Origin: an uncultured Coriobacteriaceae bacterium | Lineage (GTDB): Bacteria > Actinomycetota > Coriobacteriia > Coriobacteriales > Atopobiaceae | DNA length: 64,000 nt | Assembly (NCBI GenBank): GCA_902786015.1 | Contig: CADAAU010000003.1 | Span: forward strand, 102,855-166,854 | Direction: 5' to 3' | Shown here: in pieces, positions 53,238 through 61,999 of the stretch | Layout of the letters: each line of letters starts with the position of its first letter | Position numbering within the stretch: the first letter of the stretch is position 1 | Translations under genes and position numbers: made by a program | The notes under the pieces: model-generated | Database searches by the model: none | What the model was told of the DNA's origin: nothing | The model's input: the letters and a program-made list of their open reading frames with translations, nothing else

Positions 53238-55607
53238 ATGGCTGAGGAACAGAACAACAAACGTCCCAAAAGGCGCGTGCGTAGGCGCTCGCCCGAGCAG
53301 ATGCCCCAAAACGACAGCCGCGTGCGTTCGGTTGCCGACGCTGATGCCGAGAACCCCCAAGAGACCGATGCCCAGCAGCGTGCCCGCGCGCAACGTCGTG
53401 CCCGCGCACGCCGTGCCCAGGAGGTGCGTATGGCCCAGGATGAGCGCAAGGAACAAGAGGCCCGCATAGCAGACGATACGGTGGGCGTTGTGCCCGTCGT
53501 GTCTGCCCGACCGCTTCCGGTGCAGGACGGCGGGGACGATGAGGTGAGCGTGGCGCGTCATCCGGAGCCGATGCCCGATCTCGGCGTAGCGGAGGAGAGC
53601 GTAGGGACGAGCGAGCCGCAGCCCGCATCCGCGGCACAACCGGCTCCGCAGCCCGCGTCCGCGGCCCAGCCGACCGCCGCAACCTCCGAGCCGCAGCCAG
53701 AGAGTAAGCCTAGGTTCTGGGTGGAGAGCAGACCCACCGCGGGTCAGACTACGCCCGCACCGGCGACACAGCCGGCTCCAGCTCCGGCTCCGCAGCCGCA
53801 GCCGATGAGCCAGCCTGCGCCGCAGCCGCAACCCGTACCGACACCGCATCCGCAGCCCCAATCGGCTCCGCAGCCGCAGCCAGCTCCGCAGCCGCAGCCG
53901 GTAATTCAGCCCGAGCCTGTGCCTGTCGTGCCTCGTCGACCGGTTCCCACTGCTCCCGAGCTCGACGAAAATACCACCGCCGAAGAGCCAGTATTCGTGG
54001 ACGCCTCGTACGAGTCCGTCGATGACTACGATTTTGTTGACGACTACTATGACGATGACGAACAGGTCCAGGAAGACGACTATGTGGACGAGGAGCCTGC
54101 TCCGCGCAGGACGCGCAGTCGTCGTGAGAGGCAGGCCCGAGACACGCGCGGGATGCGTGGCGTGCCGGTGTTTTGGATCTGCTATGCAGTTCTGGTTGCC
54201 GCGCTCGTTGCGTTTGGTGCGTTTGCCATGTGGCACACCTACGACAGCCTTGTGCGCTACGAAAACGCTCAGCCACAGGGCTATGTCGACAGCTTTGTGG
54301 AAGACCTCAAGGCTGGCGGTCAGGCCGCAGAGACGCGCCGTGCCCAGTGCATTCGTGAGGACAACATTGGCCAGTACGATTCCATCGAAAAGCTCAACGA
54401 GCTCTTTGACAAGGGCGTCGGTCGCTCGTCGTATCGCGTGGAGGAAGGTGGTATCGCCTTCGACACGAGTGCGCCCATCTACACCATCTATGCGGACGAG
54501 AAGCCGTTCCTGAGCATTCACCTCGAGCCTGGCGCGACGTATTCGCGTCTGAGCCTGCTCACCATCACCGACTGGCAGGTCAGCCATGCGATCCTGCACA
54601 CCGACAGCGTGCCCGAGAGCGCGTCGAGCCAGATTGACGAGGGCCTTTCGTATGAGGTGTCGGTGCCCGCGAACGCCAGCGTAACGGTCAACGGGAAGGC
54701 AATGGATGCGAGCGCCACGGACGGGGCGGCGACGGTCATGCCCGGCTTTGAGTATGCGTCGCAGTTCGTGGACGTGCCCACGGCAACGACGTATCACCTC
54801 ACGGGTCTGGTTACGGAGCCTGAGGTGACGGCAACAAACTTCGAGGGCGCGCCCATTACCCTCAATCGTACCGAGGCTGGGTATGCGGCAGCGACGCTTG
54901 CTACGCCCAACCGAGAGCCGAGTCAGCTTCCTATCGACCCGCTCAAGGTCGCCGAAGACTGGAGCCTGTTTATGACCAACGACCTCGGAAGCGGCGTGTC
55001 TGGTGTAACGCAGTACCTCATTCCCGGGTCCGAGCTCTACGATCAGGCCACGAGCTTCGCGAACAGCATCGACATCACGTTCGTGTGGAGCCACTCGTTT
55101 ACGGGATTCAGCGACGAGTCGGTAACCAACTGCATCATGTACAACGACAAACTGTTCTCGTGCGACGTGCGCTGCACCAAGAACATGACGCTGAGCTCTG
55201 GTGAGTTCCGCCCCGACGTATTTGCCAACACCATGATCTTTGCCTACGTTGACAATTCGTCGGTACCTACGCCTGGCTGGTATCTGGTAAACATGCAGGC
55301 CATCACCCAGACGCCTGAGGCAACCGATACGTCCTCGACGACCGCTACGACGACCGCGACTGATGCTACGGCGACCGGAACGGCAACTGGCACTACGGCC
55401 ACAACGACCAATACAACGACCGGAACGACAACTGGAACTACCACGACGACCGGCACTGCGACCGGAACTGAGACAAATGGAACTACCACGACTGGTACGG
55501 CCGCCGGAACGACTACGGGCACGACGACCACAACCGATACGACGACTGGTACGACAACCGACACATACGGTACTACGGGTTACGACACGACCGATACCTA
55601 CATCTAA
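53238..55607 (+). CDS. large Pro-rich/Thr-rich single-pass membrane protein
   Basis: 789 residues not recognised. Cytosolic N-terminus: basic RRRSPEQ/ARAQRRARARRAQ stretch, then a long Pro/Gln/Ala repeat region (about 125-235), an acidic patch (DDYDFVDDYYDDDEQ) and a basic RRTRSRRERQ anchor. One helix (FWICYAVLVAALVAFGAFAMW, about 312-334) leads to an exposed domain of about 350 residues with a TITDWQVSHAILHTDSVPESA region, then a Thr/Gly-rich tail of about 90 residues (TTTGTTTGTTT-like) without a sortase motif. Paired with the phosphodiester glycosidase in one operon, suggesting a surface polymer role. Confidence 0.8.
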   Translation: MAEEQNNKRPKRRVRRRSPEQMPQNDSRVRSVADADAENPQETDAQQRARAQRRARARRAQEVRMAQDERKEQEARIADDTVGVVPVVSARPLPVQDGGDDEVSVARHPEPMPDLGVAEESVGTSEPQPASAAQPAPQPASAAQPTAATSEPQPESKPRFWVESRPTAGQTTPAPATQPAPAPAPQPQPMSQPAPQPQPVPTPHPQPQSAPQPQPAPQPQPVIQPEPVPVVPRRPVPTAPELDENTTAEEPVFVDASYESVDDYDFVDDYYDDDEQVQEDDYVDEEPAPRRTRSRRERQARDTRGMRGVPVFWICYAVLVAALVAFGAFAMWHTYDSLVRYENAQPQGYVDSFVEDLKAGGQAAETRRAQCIREDNIGQYDSIEKLNELFDKGVGRSSYRVEEGGIAFDTSAPIYTIYADEKPFLSIHLEPGATYSRLSLLTITDWQVSHAILHTDSVPESASSQIDEGLSYEVSVPANASVTVNGKAMDASATDGAATVMPGFEYASQFVDVPTATTYHLTGLVTEPEVTATNFEGAPITLNRTEAGYAAATLATPNREPSQLPIDPLKVAEDWSLFMTNDLGSGVSGVTQYLIPGSELYDQATSFANSIDITFVWSHSFTGFSDESVTNCIMYNDKLFSCDVRCTKNMTLSSGEFRPDVFANTMIFAYVDNSSVPTPGWYLVNMQAITQTPEATDTSSTTATTTATDATATGTATGTTATTTNTTTGTTTGTTTTTGTATGTETNGTTTTGTAAGTTTGTTTTTDTTTGTTTDTYGTTGYDTTDTYI

Positions 55608-55632
55608 GGCTTCGGGTCGGTTAGACCACCTG

Positions 55633-55690
55633 GGCGCCCTCCCATACGACTCTGTTTTAGCAAACGGGGAAGGTGGGAGGGCGCCTTTCT
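55633..55690 (+). terminator. Rho-independent terminator after the Pro/Thr-rich protein gene
   Basis: GGCGCCCTCCCA (55633-55644) pairs exactly with TGGGAGGGCGCC (55674-55685), followed by TTTCT. Confidence 0.8.
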
Positions 55691-55863
55691 GTATCGTAGA
55701 ATGCAAATCCCGAGGAGTTTGTGCCGCTTGAGGGGGCTGGGGTCACGCTGAACTCGCTGTTATGGCGCCAAATCCCTGGGAAGTGTGTGCTGTGTCGGCA
55801 AATGCACGGGGAGTCTGCAGAAATCTGGCGCATATCACCGGAAGGTTTGGGCGACGCAAGAGC

Positions 55864-56026
55864 ATTAGTGTACACCAAAATTCTACTAGCGTTTAAAACG
55901 CCAGTTGGCATGTTCTCCGAATAATTTTGGTGTACAGTGTGTATTTTACACAGTGCACACCAAAATCTTTGTAGAGCTACCTCAACTGGTGTTTTATAAA
56001 AACGTCAAAAAGCTATGTACACTAAT
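55864..56026. repeat. 163-bp four-arm palindromic element, copy C
   Basis: Outer ends ATTAGTGTACA / TGTACACTAAT. Arms GTGTACACCAAAATT (55868), AATTTTGGTGTACA (55923), GTGCACACCAAAAT (55953) and the TGTACACTAAT end alternate in orientation around the core TATTTTACACAGTG at 55942 (offset 78). It lies between two convergent genes; the remaining gap sequence (55691-55863) holds only a weak family 2 match near 55711. Confidence 0.8.
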
Positions 56027-56058
56027 TTTTGTGAGTGAGCTTCAGACCCTGATGCACG

Positions 56059-56697
56059 CTACCTAACGATTACGTCGTAGCGTACAACCTTTCCCTTTAT
56101 GGAGTGACTTGGGCGTACGTCTGCCAAATACGGCCCCTTGAGTGGGCGTTTTACGACCACTTTGCGGGCACCGCAGGCCAAAGCGGCTTGCAAAAGCGCC
56201 GCAGCCTCTTCGTCGTTGCAGGGTTTCTGTAACATCCTGAACATTTGGAGCTTTTTGTTAGTGGCGGCCTCCTTGCGCTTGGACGGAAACATTGGATCCA
56301 AGTACACCATGTCCAAAGGACCCTCCAATTGCGCCATGCCCTCGACAGCGTCACCCTTCACAAGCCTCATGTGCGAGACGATACCTGCTAGACGAGCGTC
56401 CTCACGTGCTCGTACGAGCGCATCATCAAGGAGAGCGGCAATTGTCTGGTCGCGCTCGAACATCACGACGTCAAACCCTGCCGCCGCAAGCAACAGTGCA
56501 TCCTCGCCGAGTCCTGCCGTGGCATCTACCGCGCTCAATCGGTCGTGGGCCCCACGGATTCGAGCTGCGCGTACGAGCAGCTCGCGACTCAGGTTGTGTG
56601 GCCTAAGCCGCCCCAACATGCCAGAAAAGTCGCCGCACAGACTCATTCCGTTGGTCTCAAGGGCCAAGGCGCCATCTGTGCGGCGTACAAGCTCCAT
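56059..56697 (-). CDS. RsmJ-like 16S rRNA guanine methyltransferase
   Basis: 212 residues. SAM-binding VDATAGLGEDALLLAAAG, catalytic VYLDPMFPSKRKEA and the C-terminal KRPLKGPYLADVRPSHSIKGKVVRYDVIV match RsmJ (m2G1516 of 16S rRNA). ATG at 56697 is used; a TTG at 56715 would follow the AGGTGAT that ends the pyk gene and is also possible. It begins directly after the pyruvate kinase stop, so the two are probably cotranscribed. Confidence 0.87.
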   Translation of the reverse strand: MELVRRTDGALALETNGMSLCGDFSGMLGRLRPHNLSRELLVRAARIRGAHDRLSAVDATAGLGEDALLLAAAGFDVVMFERDQTIAALLDDALVRAREDARLAGIVSHMRLVKGDAVEGMAQLEGPLDMVYLDPMFPSKRKEAATNKKLQMFRMLQKPCNDEEAAALLQAALACGARKVVVKRPLKGPYLADVRPSHSIKGKVVRYDVIVR

Positions 56698-56718
56698 GTT
56701 ACTGTGTGTCTCCAAGTG

Positions 56719-58167
56719 CTACATCACCTGGGCGACCATGCAGACATTGGCTTCGGTGCTGGTCATGGACGAGCCGCTGAAAGGAGACAGCACCGGGTCG
56801 CCTGCGACCAGCACGACGATGTCGTCAATATTTACATAGCCTTCCTCGCGCACCGTGTGCAAGGCATCGTAGCATGTTTTCGTGAGCCCGCTCTGCTCTT
56901 CGGTAAGCACGCCTTGCACGCCCCAGTAGAAGCAGGTGTTGCGTATGGTGCGCTCCGAGTTCGACGTGGCAATAAGCGGAATCCTAGGACGGAATGCACT
57001 CATCTGCCGGGCGGTGCGTCCGGTGTAGGTGGGGCAGATGATTGCGTCGGCACCCACCCGCTTGGCGGTCTCGGTGGCGGCAAAGCTCGTGGCAGCGCTT
57101 ATGCTGTTCAAGCCCTCGCTCGTGTGGAACGTGTGACGCTCGTGGAGGTGTTTCTCGGATTGCACGCATACCTCGGCCATCATCTGCACGGCCTCAAGCG
57201 GATACTTGCCGGCTGCCGTCTCGCCGCTGAGCATGACGCAGTCGGTCCCGTCGTAGATGGCGTTGGCGACGTCGGTCACCTCGGCGCGCGTCGGCCGGGG
57301 GTTGTGAATCATGGAGTCGAGCATCTGCGTTGCGGTAATCACGGGTTTGTAGGCAATGTTGCAACTCTCGATGATGTTCTTTTGCGTGTTGGGGACCTCG
57401 GCGGGTGGGATTTCCACGCCCAAGTCTCCACGGGCCACCATGATGCCGTCGGAAGCCTCTAGGATCTCGTCGAAGTTCTTTACCGCAAGGGCAGACTCCA
57501 CCTTGGCGATGATCTGCGTCTTTGGCTCACCCGCCTGCGTGCACAGCTCGCGAATCTCGTGTACGGCCTCGGCGTCGCACACGAACGATGCGGCGATGGC
57601 GTCAACCCCCATCTCGCATGCAAACCGGATGTCCGCGCGGTCCTTTTTGGTTACGCGAGGCATGGAGGTCACGACGCCGGGAACGTTGATGCCCTTGTGT
57701 TCGTCCACGAGTCCGCCTGAGACCACCCGACAATTGATGTCTGCATCGGTGACGCTCTGAATCACCAAGCCAATGAGCCCGTCGTCTATGAATACACGGT
57801 CTCCGGGCTTGACCTCACGCGGAAGTCCCTCGTAGGTGATGCTTAGGACCTCATTCGTACCCTCCACGTCGCGCGTGGTAAGCGTGACCATGTCGCCTCG
57901 ATATAGCTCCACGAGTTCGTGATTGCGATTCAGGCGCGTGCGGATCTCGGGTCCACGCGTGTCGGCCATAACGGCAACGTTGATGCCCAGCTCGCTGGCA
58001 ATGCGGCGGACGCGTTCGATGTTCCGACGATGGTAGTCATGATTGCCATGCGAGAAGTTCAGGCGAGCGACGCTCATGCCTGCTTTGAGCATTTCGCGCA
58101 AGATGTCGTCGTCCTCGGTTGCCGGTCCCATAGTGCATACAATCTTGGTTCTTTGTCTGGTTGCCAC
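56719..58167 (-). CDS. pyk: pyruvate kinase
   Basis: Last step of glycolysis, PEP + ADP to pyruvate + ATP. 482 residues; KIVCTMGPAT, ARLNFSHGNHDYHRR, MADTRGPEIRTR, IIAKVESALAVKNFDEIL, the nucleotide motif MVARGDLGVEIPP, ITATQMLDSMI and VMLSGETAAGKYP are all intact. GTG start preceded by AAGGAG. The C-terminal domain is normal length. Upstream 58261-58289 is a repeat singlet. Confidence 0.96.
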   Translation of the reverse strand: MATRQRTKIVCTMGPATEDDDILREMLKAGMSVARLNFSHGNHDYHRRNIERVRRIASELGINVAVMADTRGPEIRTRLNRNHELVELYRGDMVTLTTRDVEGTNEVLSITYEGLPREVKPGDRVFIDDGLIGLVIQSVTDADINCRVVSGGLVDEHKGINVPGVVTSMPRVTKKDRADIRFACEMGVDAIAASFVCDAEAVHEIRELCTQAGEPKTQIIAKVESALAVKNFDEILEASDGIMVARGDLGVEIPPAEVPNTQKNIIESCNIAYKPVITATQMLDSMIHNPRPTRAEVTDVANAIYDGTDCVMLSGETAAGKYPLEAVQMMAEVCVQSEKHLHERHTFHTSEGLNSISAATSFAATETAKRVGADAIICPTYTGRTARQMSAFRPRIPLIATSNSERTIRNTCFYWGVQGVLTEEQSGLTKTCYDALHTVREEGYVNIDDIVVLVAGDPVLSPFSGSSMTSTEANVCMVAQVM

Positions 58168-58260
58168 GCGGAGCTCCTTCCGTTACGAGCGTACAAAACA
58201 TCATACTCCGAAAGGTCGCGAATGGTCGAACTCGACCGCGAACTGATTGCACGTGGCCGG

Positions 58261-58289
58261 GGCAAACGATGGGGATACTCCCCTTTGCC
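58261..58289. repeat. family 1 REP-like singlet
   Basis: A 29-bp match to the arm at 60897 with one mismatch, in the gap upstream of the pyruvate kinase and K+ channel genes. Confidence 0.8.
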
Positions 58290-58426
58290 TGCCTCAAGGA
58301 GTGAATAGTGACGCATGGGGGCTTGGAACGCTGGCGCGGGCCACCGCTGGTCTTGGCGCACCTTTTGTGCTCGGGGTGCTACACTAGCCTCACCCTATTC
58401 CCAGAACCTCCTGCAGAAAGGTTGCC

Positions 58427-58843
58427 ATGCATAAGCTCCGCCTGCTGTGGATAGTCTTCAAGCGCTCCGGCGCATGGATGGCGATTGCGATCTTTGTGGG
58501 GTCTGTACTCCTCTGTGGTTTGATGGTACAGATCGCGGAGCCAGAAATAGACAGCTACGGAGACGCTCTTTGGTTTTTGTGGGCGGTCGCCACGACGGTA
58601 GGCCTTGGAGACTACACGGCCGTCACCACCGTCGGGCGCGTGGCGTCGGTGATCTGTAGCCTGTTTGCCGTGGTGTGCACGTCCATCAGCACGGCCGTTA
58701 TCGTCGACTTCTTCAACGAGGAACGTCACCACCAGCGCAACGAGGCCCTCTCGGAGTTTTTGGACAAGCTCGAACATCTGCCCGACCTGAGTGAGGACGA
58801 ACTCAGGGACATCTCTAAGCGCGTTCGCAAACTACGCCGATAG
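58427..58843 (+). CDS. two-helix potassium channel
   Basis: 138 residues: membrane helix (AWMAIAIFVGSVLLCGLMVQI), pore loop with the selectivity filter TTVGLGDY in the YGDALWFLWAVATTVGLGDY block, a second helix (VASVICSLFAVVCTSISTAVIV) and a charged C-terminal coiled tail (HHQRNEALSEFLDKLEHL). No RCK/TrkA_N domain, so gating must differ from Kef/Kch proteins with one. AAAGG ribosome site before ATG 58427. Inward or outward flow cannot be told. Confidence 0.85.
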   Translation: MHKLRLLWIVFKRSGAWMAIAIFVGSVLLCGLMVQIAEPEIDSYGDALWFLWAVATTVGLGDYTAVTTVGRVASVICSLFAVVCTSISTAVIVDFFNEERHHQRNEALSEFLDKLEHLPDLSEDELRDISKRVRKLRR

Positions 58844-58864
58844 CCGAGAACTCCGGTCCTGTTT

Positions 58865-58880
58865 GCGAGTGCGCACTCGC
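58865..58880. promoter_or_regulatory. 16-bp perfect palindrome upstream of the SGNH-MazG gene
   Basis: GCGAGTGCGCACTCGC lies 46 bp before ATG 58926, beside TACCAT (possible -10). Plausible repressor site. Confidence 0.4.
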
Positions 58881-58925
58881 TCCGCGCTACCATAGAGACA
58901 ATCGTACCCCCAACAAAGGATTGCC

Positions 58926-60869
58926 ATGTCTGTATCGAATCACCCCATCGCCCCGTACGTGCGCGGCGCCATGAGCCTGGTGGAAGGCCCGGACGGCCTC
59001 GTGATCGCTCAGCGATTCTTTCCCAAGCAACTCGAGCACCTTGCCAGTATAGGCCGCGAGAGACGCGCCGCCTCGACAGCTGGTGTCGTTTTGGACTTTG
59101 CCACTAACGGAACCGAGGTATCGCTCGACTGTCGCGTAATGCGCGGATTGGATGCCAGCCACCCCATATACCAGACGGTGATGGGAGGCGAAGTCACGGG
59201 CAAGAAGCCCTATGGTCTGGCCGAGGAAGGCAACGTCGACGGCATCGACTTCGTGGTGGACGGCCGCTTGGTTGCGACGGTCGCCGCGGCAACGACCACC
59301 CTTCGCCTCGCCTTCGAGAACCCCAATCACGAGGAACTCGAGGTGCGAATTTATTTGCCCACCATCATGAACATCGCCTTTGGAAACTTGCGGACGAACG
59401 GAACGCTCAAGCCGCTGCCGCAGCGCGGGTACCTGCTTGCGTTGGGCGACTCCATCACGCAGGGCTTCGTGTGCGGCCAACCGTCGCTTTCGTATCCGGC
59501 GCAGATTGCCTCTACGTTGGGGCTCGACCTCGTGAACCAGGCGGTGGCAGGCCACACCTTTGACGAGGACGTTCTGGGCGGGTCCTCGCTCTGGCGTGTC
59601 GATCCGCCTGAGATCGTGACCGTGGCATACGGCACCAACGACTGGTCGCGCAAGCGCTCGGCGGAGGCCATCGAGGGCGACGCCTCGGCGTTCTTGGAGC
59701 GCGTGCATCGCATGTTCCCCAACGTGCCCACCTACGTGCTTTCGCCCCTGTGGCGTGCCGACGAGCACGAGTCCATGCCCTGTGGCCGACCGCTCACCTG
59801 GATGCACCAGATGCTCTGTCGCGTGTGTTCGCGCTACGACAACATGCGTGTAATTGACGGGTACCACGGTATTCCCAAGGACCCAACGCTCTTTGCCGAC
59901 GGTAGTCTGCATCCCGGCGCTGAGTGCATGGGGCTGGTGGCCGACATCATGCTCGAGGCAATCTGCGCCGATAGCGTGGACCTTATCGTTCGGCGTCACG
60001 TCGACAAACGCATGGGCAGGGCCTTCGCTGCGGACGAGTTCGTTTCTCGCGAGGCGCGCATAGACCACGTTACGTCGTTGCGTGACGGCTCGCCCGAGAC
60101 CCACCCGCAGTTCGATCGGCTTGTGCGTACCATTTGGCGACTTCGCCAGCCCGACGGTTGCCCGTGGGACCGCGAGCAGACGCACCAGTCACTTGCTAAG
60201 CACATGGTGGAGGAGGCCTACGAGGCGGCCGAGGCCATGCGCGAGGGCGATGTGGACCATCTTCGTGAAGAGATGGGTGACGTGCTGGAACAGGTGCTGC
60301 TCAACGCTCAGATTGCCTACGAGGAGTGGACGTTCAACATAGACGATGTATGCCGAGAGCTCAACGAGAAGCTCATACGGCGACACCCACACGTGTTTGG
60401 CGAGGTAGAAGAGCTTGAACGACCTTCCAACTCCGAGGAGGTCCTCCAGATTTGGGATGACGTTAAGCGTCAGGAGCGTGCCGAGGACGGACGGCGGCCG
60501 GGCCTTTTGGATTCGGTACCCGTATCTTTGCCAGCACTCATGCAGGCACAAAAGATTTCGAAACGGGCAGCGAAGGCAGGCTTCGAATGGGATACCGTAG
60601 CTGACATTTGGGACAAGGTTGCCGAGGAGCGTGAGGAGTTCGAACAGGAGCCGGCCGGAAGCGACCGTGCCGTCGAGGAGTTTGGCGATATGCTGTTTGC
60701 GCTGGTTAACGTCGCGCGGCGATGTGGAATCGACGCCGAGGAGGCGCTTGCGAGGTCCAATGCCAAGTTCAGGCGGCGCTGGGCTGCCATGGAGGCGCAT
60801 GCCGAGCTGGAGGGTATGAGCACCGCCGCGCTAAACGAGCTGTGGGATTCCGTCAAATCCGAAGAATAA
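58926..60869 (+). CDS. fusion of SGNH/GDSL hydrolase and MazG nucleotide pyrophosphohydrolase
   Basis: 647 residues. The N-terminal half (about 1-375) has an SGNH esterase: LALGDSITQGF (Ser), VAYGTNDW and DGSLHPGAE (Asp/His), preceded by a beta-sandwich of about 165 residues. The C-terminal half (about 395-647) is MazG: RLRQPDGCPWDREQTHQSL, EEAYEAAEA...EEMGDVLEQVL (metal-binding Glu/Asp) repeated in a second copy as EEREEFEQE...EEFGDMLFALVN. MazG hydrolyses NTPs, including ppGpp-related and oxidised nucleotides. No signal peptide, so the esterase half is probably cytosolic. AAAGGA ribosome site. Confidence 0.88.
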   Translation: MSVSNHPIAPYVRGAMSLVEGPDGLVIAQRFFPKQLEHLASIGRERRAASTAGVVLDFATNGTEVSLDCRVMRGLDASHPIYQTVMGGEVTGKKPYGLAEEGNVDGIDFVVDGRLVATVAAATTTLRLAFENPNHEELEVRIYLPTIMNIAFGNLRTNGTLKPLPQRGYLLALGDSITQGFVCGQPSLSYPAQIASTLGLDLVNQAVAGHTFDEDVLGGSSLWRVDPPEIVTVAYGTNDWSRKRSAEAIEGDASAFLERVHRMFPNVPTYVLSPLWRADEHESMPCGRPLTWMHQMLCRVCSRYDNMRVIDGYHGIPKDPTLFADGSLHPGAECMGLVADIMLEAICADSVDLIVRRHVDKRMGRAFAADEFVSREARIDHVTSLRDGSPETHPQFDRLVRTIWRLRQPDGCPWDREQTHQSLAKHMVEEAYEAAEAMREGDVDHLREEMGDVLEQVLLNAQIAYEEWTFNIDDVCRELNEKLIRRHPHVFGEVEELERPSNSEEVLQIWDDVKRQERAEDGRRPGLLDSVPVSLPALMQAQKISKRAAKAGFEWDTVADIWDKVAEEREEFEQEPAGSDRAVEEFGDMLFALVNVARRCGIDAEEALARSNAKFRRRWAAMEAHAELEGMSTAALNELWDSVKSEE

Positions 60870-60896
60870 TCCTGCACGGCTGGCAGCGGGTCGTCT

Positions 60897-60962
60897 GGCA
60901 AGCGATGGGGATACTCCCCTTTGCCTGAGGTAAGGCAAAGGGGAGTATCCCCATCGCTTGCC
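60897..60962. repeat. REPIN-like inverted pair, family 1, perfect
   Basis: Arms of 29 bp (60897-60925 and 60934-60962) are exact reverse complements around an 8-nt loop. The same arm recurs as single copies at 58261 and 30929 and as a pair at 16676. Confidence 0.92.
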
Positions 60963-61090
60963 TCAACGAGTAACCATTGTTCGGCGGCTTGGTTTCCGCT
61001 TCCGTTGGTGGGTTTACAAGTATGGGGCATATGAGATAATATATTTCGCCCAACAAGCAAGCCAAAACACACCTCAAACGAAGCAGTGGC

Positions 61091-61951
61091 ATGAGTCGGA
61101 ACGATTACAAATCTAGGGGCCGTCAGCACCGACGGCCAACAACGAGGCGGAGAACCTCGGAAAGGGAGACCGTGGCGTCTAGGTATAGCCGCATACCAAG
61201 CGCAACGGGTCGCGTTACGCGTCGGCCCAGCAATGGAACCGTGGATCCCGGTCCCGAGCTTCGCACGGACAAGCACGCTCCAAGCCGCGAAGACCGCGAG
61301 CGCGCCACGCGGCGCGCCACGCGGCGCGCCACGCGCTCTCCGGCTCGCAAGTCGCGCTCTGTCGGCGCCGACGTTCTTTCTTTCCCCGCCGGGCGCATAA
61401 GTGGTTACAACGTACGCCTGAACAATCGGGCATATGGGCGAGGTACCACCGCGCATCGTCTGCAAGACCAGCGCTCCGAAGAAGGCATACCCGTGCGCGC
61501 GGCCGTGTACACCCAAGACGCGGGGATTCGCGAGCGGGTTCGTATTGCCCGGCGCTGGGGTACGGGATTGCGTTTGGGCATGTGGCACGTGGTTCTTATT
61601 GCCATACTCATTGTCCTTATCGCCATTGTGACGATTGTCGGTCCGCTGCGCGACTACTACGTGGCGTGGCGCGAGGCTGGTGTGCTGGAAGTCGAGTACG
61701 AGGCAGTTTCGGCTGTCAACGAGGAGTTGACTGGCGAAGTCAAGAGTCTCAACTCCTTGGGCGGCATCGAGGAAGAGGCTCGTCGTCGCGGATACGTGTA
61801 TCCGAATGAGGAGGCTTTGGTGGTCGAGGGGCTTGACGAGGAGACCTCGTCGGAGCAAGAACAAGTGCAAAAGGCGCTCGATGAGTACGAGAGCGGCCTG
61901 CCGTGGTACGTGCATTTTCTTGATGGGGTGCTGGGCTACAAGGCAAAATAG
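61091..61951 (+). CDS. DivIC/FtsB-like septum formation protein
   Basis: 286 residues. The N-terminal ~160 residues are very basic, with RATRRATRRATR from a 12-bp tandem repeat (about 61309-61345). One membrane helix (WHVVLIAILIVLIAIVTIVGPL), then a coiled coil (LEVEYEAVSAVNEELTGEVKSL) and the GIEEEARRRGYVYPNEEALVV segment typical of DivIC/FtsB. Part of the divisome linking FtsL and FtsQ in the family. No clear ribosome site, so the start is uncertain. Followed by ppx, as in many Actinobacteria. Confidence 0.8.
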   Translation: MSRNDYKSRGRQHRRPTTRRRTSERETVASRYSRIPSATGRVTRRPSNGTVDPGPELRTDKHAPSREDRERATRRATRRATRSPARKSRSVGADVLSFPAGRISGYNVRLNNRAYGRGTTAHRLQDQRSEEGIPVRAAVYTQDAGIRERVRIARRWGTGLRLGMWHVVLIAILIVLIAIVTIVGPLRDYYVAWREAGVLEVEYEAVSAVNEELTGEVKSLNSLGGIEEEARRRGYVYPNEEALVVEGLDEETSSEQEQVQKALDEYESGLPWYVHFLDGVLGYKAK

Positions 61952-61999
61952 GCGGCGCAAGCGAATTCGGTTCAGATGTGCCACCAGAAAGGACGCAGC

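Noticed and set aside
53034..55706. 890-codon minus-strand frame opposite the Pro/Thr-rich gene
   Set aside because: Arg/Gly/Ser-rich antisense product across two genes; no ribosome site.
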